From Primulina eburnea (Eukaryota > Streptophyta > Magnoliopsida > Lamiales > Gesneriaceae), in the NCBI RefSeq assembly GCF_022965805.1, contig NC_133117.1, forward strand, positions 9,386,183 through 9,450,182: a DNA stretch of 64,000 bases, written 5' to 3'. The position numbers and the translations under genes are program-made. The notes below the pieces were generated by a model that saw only the letters and a program-made list of their open reading frames with translations, did no database searches and had not been told where the DNA came from. Below are positions 36,280 to 48,885 of the stretch, in pieces (the stretch's first letter is position 1; each line of letters opens with the position of its first letter).

Positions 36280-39200
36280 TGTAGAACCCGTAACTTAGAC
36301 TACCTATAAGCCATGCATAATTCTAGTATTTTAAATAATTTTATTTCATGAGTATTTAAATGATTTTCCTTAAGTTAATTATTTCATGCAGCAGTTTGAT
36401 TTTTATCAGTTCAGTTATTTCAGTGAGGCCAGACTGGAGTTGGAGTTTTGAGATAGAATTTAAGATTCGAGAAATATTTCCAGAAGTTAATTTAGCTAGC
36501 AAGTAAGTTCATTTAAGTTAAAAAGGAGGTTGATGATTTAATTTAAGTTGCTTGAGGTGATTAAGAAATAAGCTCATTTAAGTTGCATAATTAAGGGGTT
36601 AGCTCACTAAATTATTTAAAGGAATAGTGAGGCTTTTAAGAGTTATTAAATTACTAGATAATCAACATTTCCCCTCCATATATTAGTGCATTTTTCGGCC
36701 CTTAGTACCTAGACTAGTCATTGCCAACTCATCACCCTTTGACCCATTCCATGTAAATTTTTAGCATGCTAATCTTTCTTTTATAATTAGTCCACCTTAA
36801 TTAATTAATGGTTGAGCATTATCCTAGTCTAGGGAGCTTAAAATTTCGGCCCCCCCTTCTAGATACATCCACCAACTCATTTGATATCAAACAAGAATTC
36901 AAATTTCAAAAAGGTGAAACTTGGTCTTGCATGCATCCCACCTATATTGCACCTATCTTCCTCACTCCCCTAACCATTTCCTCCCCCTCCATTATTTCGA
37001 AAATCAGAGAGTAGTAGAGAGAAAAAAAAAACGTGAGGTGCATAGCTAGGAGGGTAGGATAAACCGAGAGCAAGAAAACAAGAGAAGCGTTCCACTCCTC
37101 CGTGCCGCGTCGTCGTCGTTTCGTTCATTTTCTTTCGAAACGAAACCAGGCATGTCTAGATTTCTTTCAAACCTCAATCAAGTCATATTATCAATTATTT
37201 TTCAGTATATGATCATGTTTTATCAAGCAAAAACCGAGATACATGTCAAAACATTTTGAAACAACACGTGCAGAATTTTCGATTTTTCCTTGGCAAGCTT
37301 CACGGTTTCTTTTGGTTTGTGAGTTTCAGGTATTGGATCGACTCTAGGCTCCCAAGGCGACTTATATACATGTAATAGGATGCATTAGGACCACATTTGT
37401 CCATCGGTTTCACCCCATGCTCGCTGGAAAGAAAGAAATGACAGCAACACCATTTGTGTCCCTTTTTGAGTTCGAAAATTTCAGTTTTTATGTCAAGGGG
37501 TTGGATCTGATCTTGGCTGCCCTAAGGGCTCTTAGCCATGGTTGGATCACTCCCCTAGCATGTCTAAGACGTGACTAAGTCGCCCTTTTGGTGGCTTGGT
37601 CCATGGCTCATCGGTTTTTAAATAAACAACAAGAACAGCCCCTCCCCTCTCGGTTTCCCTTCTTTTGACAGCAACATGTATTTCGAATTGTGCGGTTTGA
37701 TGTGGATCTTGGTTGGCCTATGGCCCTTAGCCACGGTTCATACCATGACCCTAGATGTCTAGATCGTGCCATGGTCAATCAAATGGCCACTGGAACGACA
37801 CGAGACATCAATCGAAGCAACACACTACACACGCATACAAAAGCATTCTCGGTATGAGTTTCCGGTTGTTGCTGGAATGGTGCAAATTATGGCTGGCCAA
37901 AAGCCCTTAGCCATGGTTCAAATCATTCTTAGGATGTTGGTAAGGGTCTCTGGTGGGTGGTTCACGCCCCAATGGCCGATAGACTCGAAACCAACACAAG
38001 ACGCATGGGTGCGCAGCTGCTGGAAATTACAGCAAGTTGCTGTGTCGGTTCGGAGGCTCGTTCGAGTTCTCGGTCGGCTTTTAGCCTATGGCCTTGGACT
38101 GGACAGTGCCCCATTGAGTTAGGAAGGTCATGTTTTTGACCGTTTGTGATTCGGATCATTTTTGAGGTCGTACGAGAATTTACGGTGCGATGTGCCAAAT
38201 TGACTCTCGAAAGAGCGTTTCACGTTTTGGCCTCCATTTCACCTAGATTTCGACCCTCATCATTTTAGGAGCATTATTTCAGTATTTTAAGCGTATTTTA
38301 ATTATGAATATATGTCGGTTCAGGTTGGTTCGGAGTCATGATTAAATACGAAGTCATTAGGCGTCTTAGTCGCATCTTTTGAACATAAATTACATAGTTG
38401 GTCAAGTTTAAGCTACTGCATATTTTCATGGCACAGTTAGGTTGCAGCGAGCTTGGGGACGATCCAATCCAATCCAGTTGGTAAAATATACAGGAATTTT
38501 CATTATGCCAGTTAATTATTTTACGTGCATTAAATAGAAAATGATTATTTTTGAGATTTATGCGATATGACTTGTGGTTCATTCACTATGTGGGAGTATT
38601 ATTTTATACGGTCGCCAGTGACCGCTCAGTTCAGTTTGGTACCACCCGGTCGCCAGTGACCGGCCAGCTCAGTTCAGTTTCAGACTCCCCGGTAGCCAGT
38701 TATCGATCAGTTCAGCTTAGTGCAGGGGCCACAGGCGTAGACCATAATCTCAACAGAAAATTTTACCAGTTATTTCAGTACAGGGCTCCAAGGAGCAAAT
38801 ATTTTTACTGTGATTTTCAGTTCAGTTATGCACGTATTATAATTGCTCAGTACAAGTTATTTTCAGCATGCCTCATGACATGATATTTTATCTCATGCAC
38901 ATTTTACTTCGGTATTTACTCGTTACCTACGATATATGCGTGCTGAGTCTTTAGGCTCACTAGACTTGATTGTTGTAGGTGCTGATGAGGCTAGGGCCGA
39001 GGGCGGGGACCAGTGAGCTAGCTTGGGTCGGCCGTAGTGGCATCCGAGGACCTCAGTTTCAGCATTTTGCCATTTTATTTGATGCTCAAACCTTTTTATC
39101 AGTCGTTGGATATTTTTAAATTGCTATTGTCGGCAAACTTTATTTTCTTCCGCTGCGATATTTTAAACATTGAACTGGATTTATCAGTTGATTTTATGAA

Positions 39201-39280
39201 TGAGGCCATTTAAGTTCTTTTTAAAAGAAAATTTTTAATTTTCCGCAAATTTTCAAGCACGGAGTTTTAGGGCCTTTACA
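36280..39280 (+). repeat. 3' LTR, complete (3001 bases)
   Basis: Starts TGTAGAACCCGTAAC right after the purine tract and ends GGGCCTTTACA. Element C sequence follows at 39281 (CAAGCCCTTCC), matching 54853 onward. Confidence 0.93.
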
Positions 39281-41237
39281 CAAGCCCTTCCTTGTTTTCC
39301 CTTCACCCTTGTAGTGGCTGCGTCGTATATTTTCTGTCCAAATTTGAAATCCAAATATTCTTGAAGTGTTGTCTTCCTAACATCTTAACCTTTGATTCAA
39401 GCTATAAATCAGTCATCTTGAGCAAGGATCCAATTAGATCAAATCTGTTGTTCTTGTGCTCTATTTCTCAGAGATTTCTTGACCCATTTGGTGAGCTTTT
39501 CTTCTTGTTGCTGCGATTTTTACATCTTGAGTTTGAAAAAATGACAAATAAATATTGTAGATCTTTGTGTTGGCTATCATTTAGCACTACAACCATCGAA
39601 TTTCAGTTTGAAACGGATTTGATATGATTTTGCTGCCAAAATGTGTCAAAACCAGATTCGAAATTGAACTGTGTAGAAAGGTTATTGTAATTTGAGGTTA
39701 TGACCTTTGTACACTTGGATTCTGAAATTGTGGCTCAAATAAAAAGTGTAGATCTATGTGTTGTCTTATAAATGAGACTTGAATCGTTAAAATATATCAA
39801 GAATTGAGACACTTGTGTATTTTTTTGTGAAACTACTTAGCTGGCATGTTATGTCCAAGAATAGATTGGATATAGTGAATTCAACGAAATGTTGGGCTCA
39901 ATCGATTGAGAATTTGAATATGACTTCAACAAGACAAAAAATAGATAAATGAGTTTCTTTCATTTCCAATTGGCGTATATTGGTTTGAGTCAATATTGAG
40001 GTAGATATGAATTTTATGCTATGAAGTGCCGAATTTGGAACTATAGCAGAATGTAGTTTTCATGGTTTATGTTTTTGGGAGTTTTAATCGTGTCGAGATG
40101 ATTGAATTTCTTATTTATTTTTTCGGTGAAATGGTTCATTATTCGGCTTGTGTTATGTGTTTTAGGCGATGATCTTGAAGTAAAGTTGATCATTGGAATT
40201 GTCAAATTGGTATAGGTATATTACAGTTCGCTAAAATACAACGGTAACACATATATTAAGTTTTAACATAAATACGTGTTATTGTTGTTTACGTGCTTAT
40301 GTGGGTTATGTGTGTTGTTAAATACCTCGTTGTTTTATATGATCATTATGTGGCATATTCTATGGTATTTAGTATAGGACATGATATCATGACATTAATG
40401 TTGAGCCGTATCATTCTTGTTAGACCGTTGTCGATATTCATTGTTATTTGGCACTGTTGTTTATCTCGGGATCATGGTGCGGCTGATAGGCCTATATAAA
40501 TTGACTCACATGAAACCGTAGATATGATTGAACAATCATGTGGTTAGTTCAGCCTTTTGAGGTGAGCGCTGGGATTGTGTCATCCAGTTGTTTTGTGTCA
40601 TTCTTGTTATATATTGTTACAGCTTTATGGAGGCCGAGTTGTGGGTGTTGATTTGCACAGCCTGACATACCTCGCATACTTGGATCATTTTACTATTTTT
40701 CATTTACTATTTTTCTGACGCTTGAGTTTTCTGGATGTCCTATTTACCAAGAGGTCATGTCGAAATTTGTTTTAAGCTTTGAGGTCCGTTTTAAAGTATT
40801 TTAAACCATTTTCTGCTGCATAATTAAATCAAATCATTATTGTTTGATCACTAATTGCCATTTGAGTAAATGAGCCTCACATTTTGGTATCATGCGTAAA
40901 CTAGGATACACTCAAACTATATTCTAGTACACGATTCTTTTCACTAATGGTTGTTGCGCATGTGTTTGTTACTTGACAGCGTGCTTATGTGATTATATGA
41001 TTTTTTTATTTTCATTCTAATTGTTATAATGTTATATTGTATAGAATGGAAGGAGATATTGAGATTCTTGTTGGTTAGATTTCTGTTGTTAGAGGTCGTG
41101 GTTGTGGTCGTGGACGGGGTAGGCCTCGTACCCGTGTTAATGATACTAATGCTGAGCAAGATGTTGATCAGTTAGAGCAACTTAGGATGAATGAGTTATT
41201 TGTTCGTTTTCACTCTATACATCCATCTTGATCCAGT
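39281..41237 (+). mobile_element. Element C, unit 1: partial LTR plus gag start (degenerate gypsy)
   Basis: Homologous to 54853-57391. It lacks about 590 bases corresponding to 56257-56849 and ends at the duplication junction near 41234-41237. The LTR part ends CCTCACA near 40879, followed by a degenerate primer site TTGGTATCATGCG. A broken gag start lies at 41045 (MEGDIEILVG then stop, and an RGRGCGRGRG basic stretch). Confidence 0.85.
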
Positions 41238-44200
41238 TTTATTCGGTTTGAAATTAAATTTTTAACTATTCAAAAAATGATAAGATTATATGTATTTTAA
41301 ATTAAATTTATTGTAATAAAATGTCGTGAAAGTGACCTTTTTATATAGATTTATTTTATCGTGAAAGTGACCTTTTTTATAGAGATTAATTTTATTTTGT
41401 TATACAAAACAGTTTTGGTATATGTAATCTGTATGGATATTGTTCCCTCCAAACGAAGTTCAATATTAATATAATTACATTTACGTTTCCGGTGGTAAAC
41501 ACGTGATATTTTTTTATTTTTCATGTGCATAATAAATCGGCTCAAAATAATGTTGTTATTTGACATGATAGTTAATATCAGTATTTGACTGTTGCGACAT
41601 AATATCACTTACAAGTTAATATATTTTTCAAAGATAAAACATTAATGGAGTATTCAGTATCTCGTTTACGTGGTTTATATTATTTGAATTTATTAATTAG
41701 TTTATTTGGATATTTTGTTGAGCATGTATATTTGATTTTTTGTTTTCCGTTCAAATTTGACTCCGAAAAATATTCATTCCAACATAAATTTATTCCTATG
41801 TTAAATGGCTCGAACTTTGAATTGTGACAAGAGAATTTACTGATATTTTTTCGGAGTCATGGATTTGGACCTTGCGGTAAGGGTTGACTCTCCTCCTGCC
41901 ATTAACGATAAGAGTACTTCTGAGGAAAAGAGGGAGTTTGACAGGTGAGAGAGGTCGAATCGCATGTGTATGATGATCATGAAGAGGGTCATTCCAGAAA
42001 CATTTAGAGGCAAAATGTCTAGTGACATTGCTACAATTAATGCATTTTTTTAGGACCTCGAAAATAGGTTTGTTAAAGGGAAAAGTCTGAAATTGGTACA
42101 CTTTTGGCAAGACTCGTTTCAATGAGGTACATGGGTAAGGGCAACATAAGAGAGTACATAATGGAGAGATGTCTCATTTTGCTTAAAGGTTGAAAGCACT
42201 GAAGCTTGACCTCTCTGAGGGTTGCTGGAGAATTTAGCTTTTATATATCTTCCTCTATAATTTAATCACTTTAAGGTGAGCCATAACTGTTAAAAAGAGA
42301 CTTGGTCAGTGTACTAAAAAAAAGAGTTGGTCTCTGAATGAGCTCATATCGCACTGTGTTCAGGAAGAGGAAAGGTTGAAGTACGACAAGAAAAAAAAGT
42401 GTTTATTATGCTTCTACCTCGAAAGATAAAGGAAAGAAAAGAAACGATAAGGAATATGTGTGCTGGTTGTTTCTTTTGTGGTAGTTATGGGCATACAAAG
42501 AAGCAACACACAAATTATTACGATTGGCATGCTAAGAAATGTGTGCTTCTTAATATGGTTTGTTATTAGATTAATTTAACCTCAATTCCTAGACACACAT
42601 GGTGGTTTTAGACTCTAGTACAACAACTTACATCAGTGTGTCTATGAACGGTTGCTTGAAATGTCGAAAGCCAAGTGATGCTAAAAAGATGCATCTAAGT
42701 TGGTGACGACAACAAATTTGAAGTTGAGACAATAGAAAAATTTAGATTATTGTTAAATAATGGAATATGTTTGGAAATTTTTGAAATATTTGTTGTACTG
42801 TATTTTGGATGGAATTTGATTTCTATTTATACATTGAACAAATTAGGTTATTTTTGTTCATTTGGAAATGAAATATTCAGTTTGTTTCATGATTCAAAAT
42901 TGGTTAGTTCCGGCCCTTTATTAGGATACATAATATTTATTTTTTGGATATTATTGCTTCATTTATTGAATCCCTGGAAAAAAGGCGCTAAAAGAAAATT
43001 AACCAGTGAGAATTCAGCAGTGTTATGACACAAGATATTGAGTCATATCTCTGAGAAGAGAATAAAGACTTGTTCAGGCGAAATTCTCGAACATTTAGAT
43101 TACACATATTTTAATAACTGTGTTAATTGTATAAAGGGAAAAGAAACCAACAAAAAGGAGATTTGAAGCCAACATGAGTTCAGGCGTCTTAGAACTTTAA
43201 CATACTAATATTTGTGGATCATTCTCTTCGGCTACTTGGAATGGTCAACAATATTTTATAACGTTCACAGACGATTTGTCAAGATATAGTTTCATTTATC
43301 TCATTCATAAAAATACACAGTCATTGGATGCGTTCAAAAGTTATAAAGTTGAAGTTGGAAATCAACTTAGCTTAAAGATTAAAAGTGTTAGATCTCACCG
43401 TGGTGGTGAATACTCACTACAAGAAATTTCTTGATCAATAACACACATACGACACCGGTTTTTAATAAAATCGTTGTTAAAAAACTTTTGACAACAGTTT
43501 TAGTGAAAACCGTTGTCGTAGAGCCTTTTCTTAAGCAAAAAACAACGGTTTTATAAAACCGTTGTCTTTTGGGGGTCAAAGACAACAGTTTTTTAGGTCA
43601 AAGACAACATTTTTTTGGTTCTATAATAGTTTTTCTATTATAGAACCGTTGTCTTTGAGCGCTTATCAACGGTTCATAGAACTGTTGTCTATTAACGTGT
43701 TTTTTTGGACAATTGACAACGATTTTCTAAAACCGTTGTTGGTAGAAGTGTTGTTTGAAACATTTTAGCGACGGTTTAGCAATACCGTCGCTAATATTAG
43801 CGACTGTTTTTGCCAAACCGTTGCGATTTTAAAATTGCATCGTAGCTAAATTTAGCGACGGTTAAAATTAGATCCGTTGCATTTTTCACGTCGCGACGGT
43901 TACACTTAAACCGTCGCTAATTTTAGCGACTGTTTTAGTATAACCGTCGTGAAATATAGCGACGGGTATTAGTGAAAGATTTTGGTAATGCATTTTTGTA
44001 CTTGGTATCCAGATACATCTGAATCGTTCTAGAGCTATTCCTGGTTATCTCAGAAAGACTATATAGAGAAAGCTCCCAAGCGATATGGATGCAAGACTGT
44101 AAACCAATAGATACCCCTGTGGCTAAGGGAGACAAATATAGTCTTAAATAATGTCCCAAGAATGATTTTGAGGAGAAAGAAATACAGAAAGTTCCATATG

Positions 44201-44765
44201 CATTTTCAGTAAGGAGACTAATGTATGCTCAGATTTGTATAAGTCCAGATATTCTGTACGTGACAAGAATGTTGGTAAGATATCTAAGTAATCCATGAGT
44301 AGAAAATTGGAAAGCAATCAAAAGATTTTTACAGTACATACAGAGAACAAAATATTACATGCTCATATATCGGATGTTGGATCAACTTGAGATCATTGGT
44401 ATACTGATCCCGGTTTTGCTGGATGCCAAGATAGTATGAAATCTACGACAAACTTTATCTATCTCCTTACTGGAGGTGTCATTTCATGGAAGAATTCTAA
44501 ATAGTCTCTTATAGACTCTTCCACCATGACAACTGAGTTTATATCATGTTATGAGACATCAAATTATGAAATGTGACTGCAAAAATTTGTCACGATATTG
44601 CGATTGTTGATGTCATTGAAAGACCACTAAGAATACATTGTGACAATGTATCAACAATCATGTATTCCAATAACAACATGAGCTCGATGAAGTCAAAACA
44701 CATTGACTTCAAGTTCCTGATTGTTAAAGAAATAATTTAGAGTGACAAGTTGTCTCTTGGAGAAA
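41238..44765 (+). mobile_element. Copia element, unit 2: leader and degenerate gag-pol
   Basis: Leader to about 41790, then decayed gag (FIPMLNGSNFELW, and later IREYIM), a zinc-knuckle remnant near 42455-42545, and integrase near 43020-43415 (GPRs such as KIKSVRSHRGGEYS appear with frame changes). After CACTA sequence it resumes only at the C-terminal reverse transcriptase/RNase H region (about 43975-44765: DCKPIDTPVAKGDKYS, KHIDFKF). Stops and frameshifts are frequent. Part of integrase and most of reverse transcriptase are missing. Confidence 0.8.
43416..43972 (+). mobile_element. CACTA terminal fragment inside Copia integrase
   Basis: CACTACAAGAAATTTCTTG interrupts the integrase reading after HRGGEYS. 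About 550 bases of subterminal repeats follow: a first half of ACAACGGTTTT/AAAACCGTTGT units and a second half of GCGACGGTTT/AACCGTCGCT units. No clean right terminus or 3-bp duplication was found. Confidence 0.75.
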
Positions 44766-44786
44766 TGTAAGGCCCTAGAGTATATT

Positions 44787-47550
44787 TGTAACGAACCGTA
44801 CTTTTCATACTTAAAATTTGCTGAAAAATTAAAAATTTTCTTTTAAACTAAATGAAATGCGGAACTGAAATCAAATACGGTCGTCACTACATCCTTCATC
44901 AATAAAAATATTTGAAATCGACATCACCAATAAAATTTTGTTAAAGGAAACTGTCTCAAAATATTTCGCATCCAGATGCTTAAAAGCTCAGAGTATTTTT
45001 AAACTTTGCATAAAACGTAAACTTTGCGGTCCTCGGGTCTAGCCTGCTACTCAGCCCAAGCCTGCCCCTTGGTCATCACCTCCTGCCTCCTCAGCATAGT
45101 CACCTGCATCGATCAAGTCTAGTGAGTCTAAAGTGTCAACACGTATAAACTGGAATAACGAGTACTACATAATAAGATCGCATGCAACTTTAAAATAGGA
45201 CATACATAACTTGAAATTTGAGCTTGCATAATAAACTTAAACATAGGTACGTACGCAGTTAGACGTGCCATCAACATAAACATTCATAAACATATTGCAT
45301 ACTTGAACATACGTAACTTCATCATTTTGCGTAGAGGCATGTTTCAAAGCAAGTGACCCATAACATAATAAACGCCTGATCAGAAACACCAAAGTACTGG
45401 GCTGACAGGGACGTATCCACTGCCACATACATAAGATCCCCGTTCATAATTTAACGGGCTGGTTGGTCCCTGTTCATAATTTAACGCTTTCCAACCATGA
45501 TCTAACCCGTTCATAATTTAACGGGCGGATTGGTCCCCGTTCATAATTTAACGCTTTCCAATCCTAACATAATTTGGTCACAAGACATTTAGCATACCTC
45601 AAAAACTTGACATATTTTCTTTGCACGTCAACATACTTACTTGGCGTTGAGGGATTCGTTGGACTTCGATCGGGGCCGTTGCTGCACCAACTAACATGAA
45701 TTTGCATAACTTAAACGTAGGAATCATACTTACTCTCAAGTCCAAATCAATACTTAGGACGTTCTAACATTTCCCATGACACGACCTTGAAAATCCTTGC
45801 ACTAAACAATGACGTCAAATCCCAAAATATACTTACAATTCTTTTCCAAAAAGTGAGTACACGGACCCCTACCCCGGGTCCATGTACAGGTCCGTCTAGG
45901 TGCGGTGCAGTGACACTCGGAAAAAAGAAGGGACACGGACCCCGTGCCTACCTCCGTGTAGGGGTCTGTGAAGACTCGGGTGAAAGACTCCATGAAAAAG
46001 GGTGGACACGGACCCCGTGCCAGGGTATGTGCCAGGGTCCGTGCAGACTCTGGAAAAAATGGCACTCCGGAAGAATAAAGGCACGGACCCCGTGCCAGGG
46101 TCCGTGCAGGCTCTGTGATCGCGAACTTACGAAAATTCTTGTACATGCTTTGCTTAACTTTCTAGACCCGGTTGCACGAACTATGAACCGACACCCCGAG
46201 ACCCATCCTAGCATACCATAACATAAAACCAATTTCGTACAACATCTCAAGCAACGACGTTCATCTTACGACGCATACAATTTCAAAAACGTGACAATCG
46301 ACACTAATTTCTTTCCTACGACTTCTAATGCATTCGAGTGCCGATCGACAGTAAACGACGTACCACATATCGACGCAACAACATAATAATCATACCTAGG
46401 TTCAACAACGATCGTCCGTCGATCTCCAACGAAGCCTGCAACAAATAAACTTCGAGAACACAATTATCGTAAAAGTCGCAGTTTGAGCAGTCCCACGAAA
46501 CACGCCATTACTCGCTCAATTTTCATCCAAAAATCTCGAATTTTATATCAAAACGAAGGTATCGAAAAGTTCTACAATTTTGTAGTTGAAAGTTTTCTCA
46601 AATTCTCGACGGAAAAATCACAGTTTCGAGAAGAACAGCAAGTTACGAGATTTCAGATCTAAAAAGTATTTCAAACGCATTCAAATCAATTTCCGCACGA
46701 CGAACGTCATACATAAATTTTCACGCATAAAAATACACAACGCATACTATACAAGATCGATTCAGAAAGAACAGAATATACATGCCTTTTGATAATAAAC
46801 GTTACCGAACCGGCGATATCGAAGCGGCGAAGAATGCGAGGTTGATCCGGGACGAACGTGGCACCGTTTTCTTGCGATAAACTGAACGAAATCTTGCAGG
46901 AAATCCAAAGGGAAGGGGGCGGCTGCTATAGACCTTATAACCCTAGGTTTTGCTCTTTTGAAAATAATAAAAAATCTAGAATGAAACTTGTGTGTGTGTT
47001 TAGGCGTGACAGGTGTGTGTAAAAGTGTGTAACGTGTGCGTGAGTTTTGTGTGTAATTAGGGAATTTATTTTGCTTAATTAAAATCAATAACATGCTAAT
47101 CAAATACTAATTACAAAGGTTGACACACAATAAATTAGTTAAAATATTAACTATACTCATCTTTAACTAAAATCCCCTAATAAAATAAAGAGCACACTTT
47201 TTAAACTTTTAAAAGTTTTAAAGTCTTAAAATTACCAAATAAATAAATTGGGCTTAAAAATGCTAAACTCCATAAATTATTTAAAATGCCCCCAAACTCA
47301 ACTTAAAATAAAATACCACGTTTTAAATTGCCAAAATCGTCACCGGGTCTTTTCCTCAATCCCGCTTCGAATAATCGCCTGAAACATGAAACTCGAAAAA
47401 CGTTTTAACGTGCATCGCATAAACATAATTAATTTAAAATAATGCATTTAAATAAATCATGCATCGCTAAAACTCATTTAAAATTAATTTAAATGATTTA
47501 ATAATTTAGTGAATGCATGGGTTATACGCGTACTGAATTTGGGCACTACA
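44787..47550 (-). repeat. Tekay 3' LTR (2764 bases, complete)
   Basis: Read on the minus strand it runs TGTAGTGCCCAAATTC to GTACGGTTCGTTACA. Includes the hairpin array (45855-46110) and the AACGGG repeat block (45435-45560). Confidence 0.95.
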
Positions 47551-47564
47551 GTTCCTCCCCCACT
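47551..47564 (-). other. Polypurine tract of Tekay element
   Basis: Minus strand AGTGGGGGAGGAAC directly precedes the TGTAGTG start of the 3' LTR. It would prime plus-strand DNA synthesis. Confidence 0.9.
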
Positions 47565-47586
47565 TATAAAAATTTTGTCCTCGAAA

Positions 47587-48885
47587 TTAAGTCTTACCGA
47601 ACAACTCCGGGTAGCGAAGTCTCATGTCGGCCTCTGACTCCCAAGTGGCTTCCTCCACTGATTGATTCAGCCACTGAACTTTGACCAACTTAGTCGTCTT
47701 GTTCCGAAGTCTGCGCTCCTGTCTGTCTAGGATTTGGACTGGTTTCTCCTCATAAGACAGGTCTGGAGTCAACTGTAACGGCTCATAACTCAGAACATGA
47801 GAAGGATTAGCCCAATATTTTCTCAGCATCGAGACATGGAACACATTGTGCACCCCGGACAGATTCGGCTGAAGGGCTACACGATAAGCTAGTGTCCCAA
47901 CTCTGTCCAAAACCTCGAACGGTCCAAGAAACCTCGGACTCAACTTGCCTCTTTTTCCAAATCTCATCACACCCTTCATGGGTGCTATCTTGACGAAAAC
48001 GTGATCACCCACTGAAAATTCGAGATCTCTCCTCCTCTTATCAGCATAACTCTTCTGACGGCTTTGGGCAGTCTTCATTCTCTCACGAATCTTGACCACC
48101 ACGTCTGCAGTCTGTTGAACTATCTCTGGACCTAGATCTGATCTCTCACCCACTTCATCCCAATGAACTGGTGATCTGCACTTCCGACCATACAACGCCT
48201 CATAGGAAGCCATACCAATAGATGCTTGGAAGCTGTTGTTGTATGTGAACTCCACTAGAGGTAGTCTAGACTCCCATGTTCCCTGAAAATCAATCATGCA
48301 AGCTCTTAGCAAGTCTTCTAAAATCTGTATCACTCGCTCAGACTGGCCATCTGTCTACGGGTGAAAAGCTGTACTAAAAAGCAACTTCGTCCCCATAGTT
48401 GCATGTAAGCTCTTCCAGAAGGACGATGTAAACCTCGGGTCCCTGTCGGACACAATAGAGACTGGGAAACCATGCAACCGGACGATCTCCCGGATATAAA
48501 GATCCGCATACTGCGTCATGGAGAAAGTCGTCTTCACTGGCAGAAAATATGCTGACTTAGTGAGTCTGTCTACTATAACCCAAATGGAGTTCGATCCTCT
48601 GACTGATCTCGGTAATCCAACCACAAAATCAATAGTAATGTTCTCCCACTTCCACTCGGGAATGGGAAGTGGCTTAACCAATCCTGCTGGCCTCTGATGT
48701 TCAGCTTTTACTTGCTGGCAAGTGAGACATTCTGATACAAATCTACGGATGTCTCGCTTCATCCCTGGCCACCAATACAATAACTGTAGGTCTTTGTAGA
48801 TCTTGGTACCTCCCAGGTGGATAGAATACGGAGATGCGTGCGCCTCTGTCAAAATATCCTGTCTGATCGAACTAACACTAGGCAC
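47587..48885 (-). pseudogene. Tekay integrase with chromodomain-like C-terminus
   Basis: The zinc-binding part shows HASPYSIHLG ... CLTCQQVK. Core residues include IDFVVGLP (first Asp), VSDRDPRF (second Asp) and the region around WESRLPLVEFTYNN. The GPY-type stretch KLSPRFLGPFEVLDRVG follows. The end, from VQILDRQERRLRNK to ATWESEADMRLRYPELF, resembles a chromodomain, which in these elements targets insertion to chromatin. A TAG near 48352-48357, in HP*TDGQSER, separates the two open parts (48885-48355 and 48333-47587). The start of this block follows another TAG at 48886-48888. Confidence 0.92.

Larger units (their letters stand above)
31627..39280 (+). mobile_element. Non-autonomous Ty3/gypsy element (LARD-like)
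   Basis: Two LTRs (31627-34152, 5'-truncated; 36280-39280, complete) enclose about 2.1 kb. Primer site TTGGTATCAGAGCC is at 34154-34167 and the purine tract TAAGGGGGGAAGGAT at 36265-36279. The interior has no gag or pol ORF at all. The last stretch before the purine tract (TTCGGGGACGAAATTTC) resembles the pol/3'-end junction of Tekay-like elements, suggesting a coding-less derivative mobilised in trans. The LTRs differ only at scattered positions where I compared them, so insertion was recent. Confidence 0.9.

Noticed and set aside
40293..40499. 68-codon ORF identical at 55868-56074
   Set aside because: Lies inside the duplicated element C LTR; identity follows from the duplication, not from selection.
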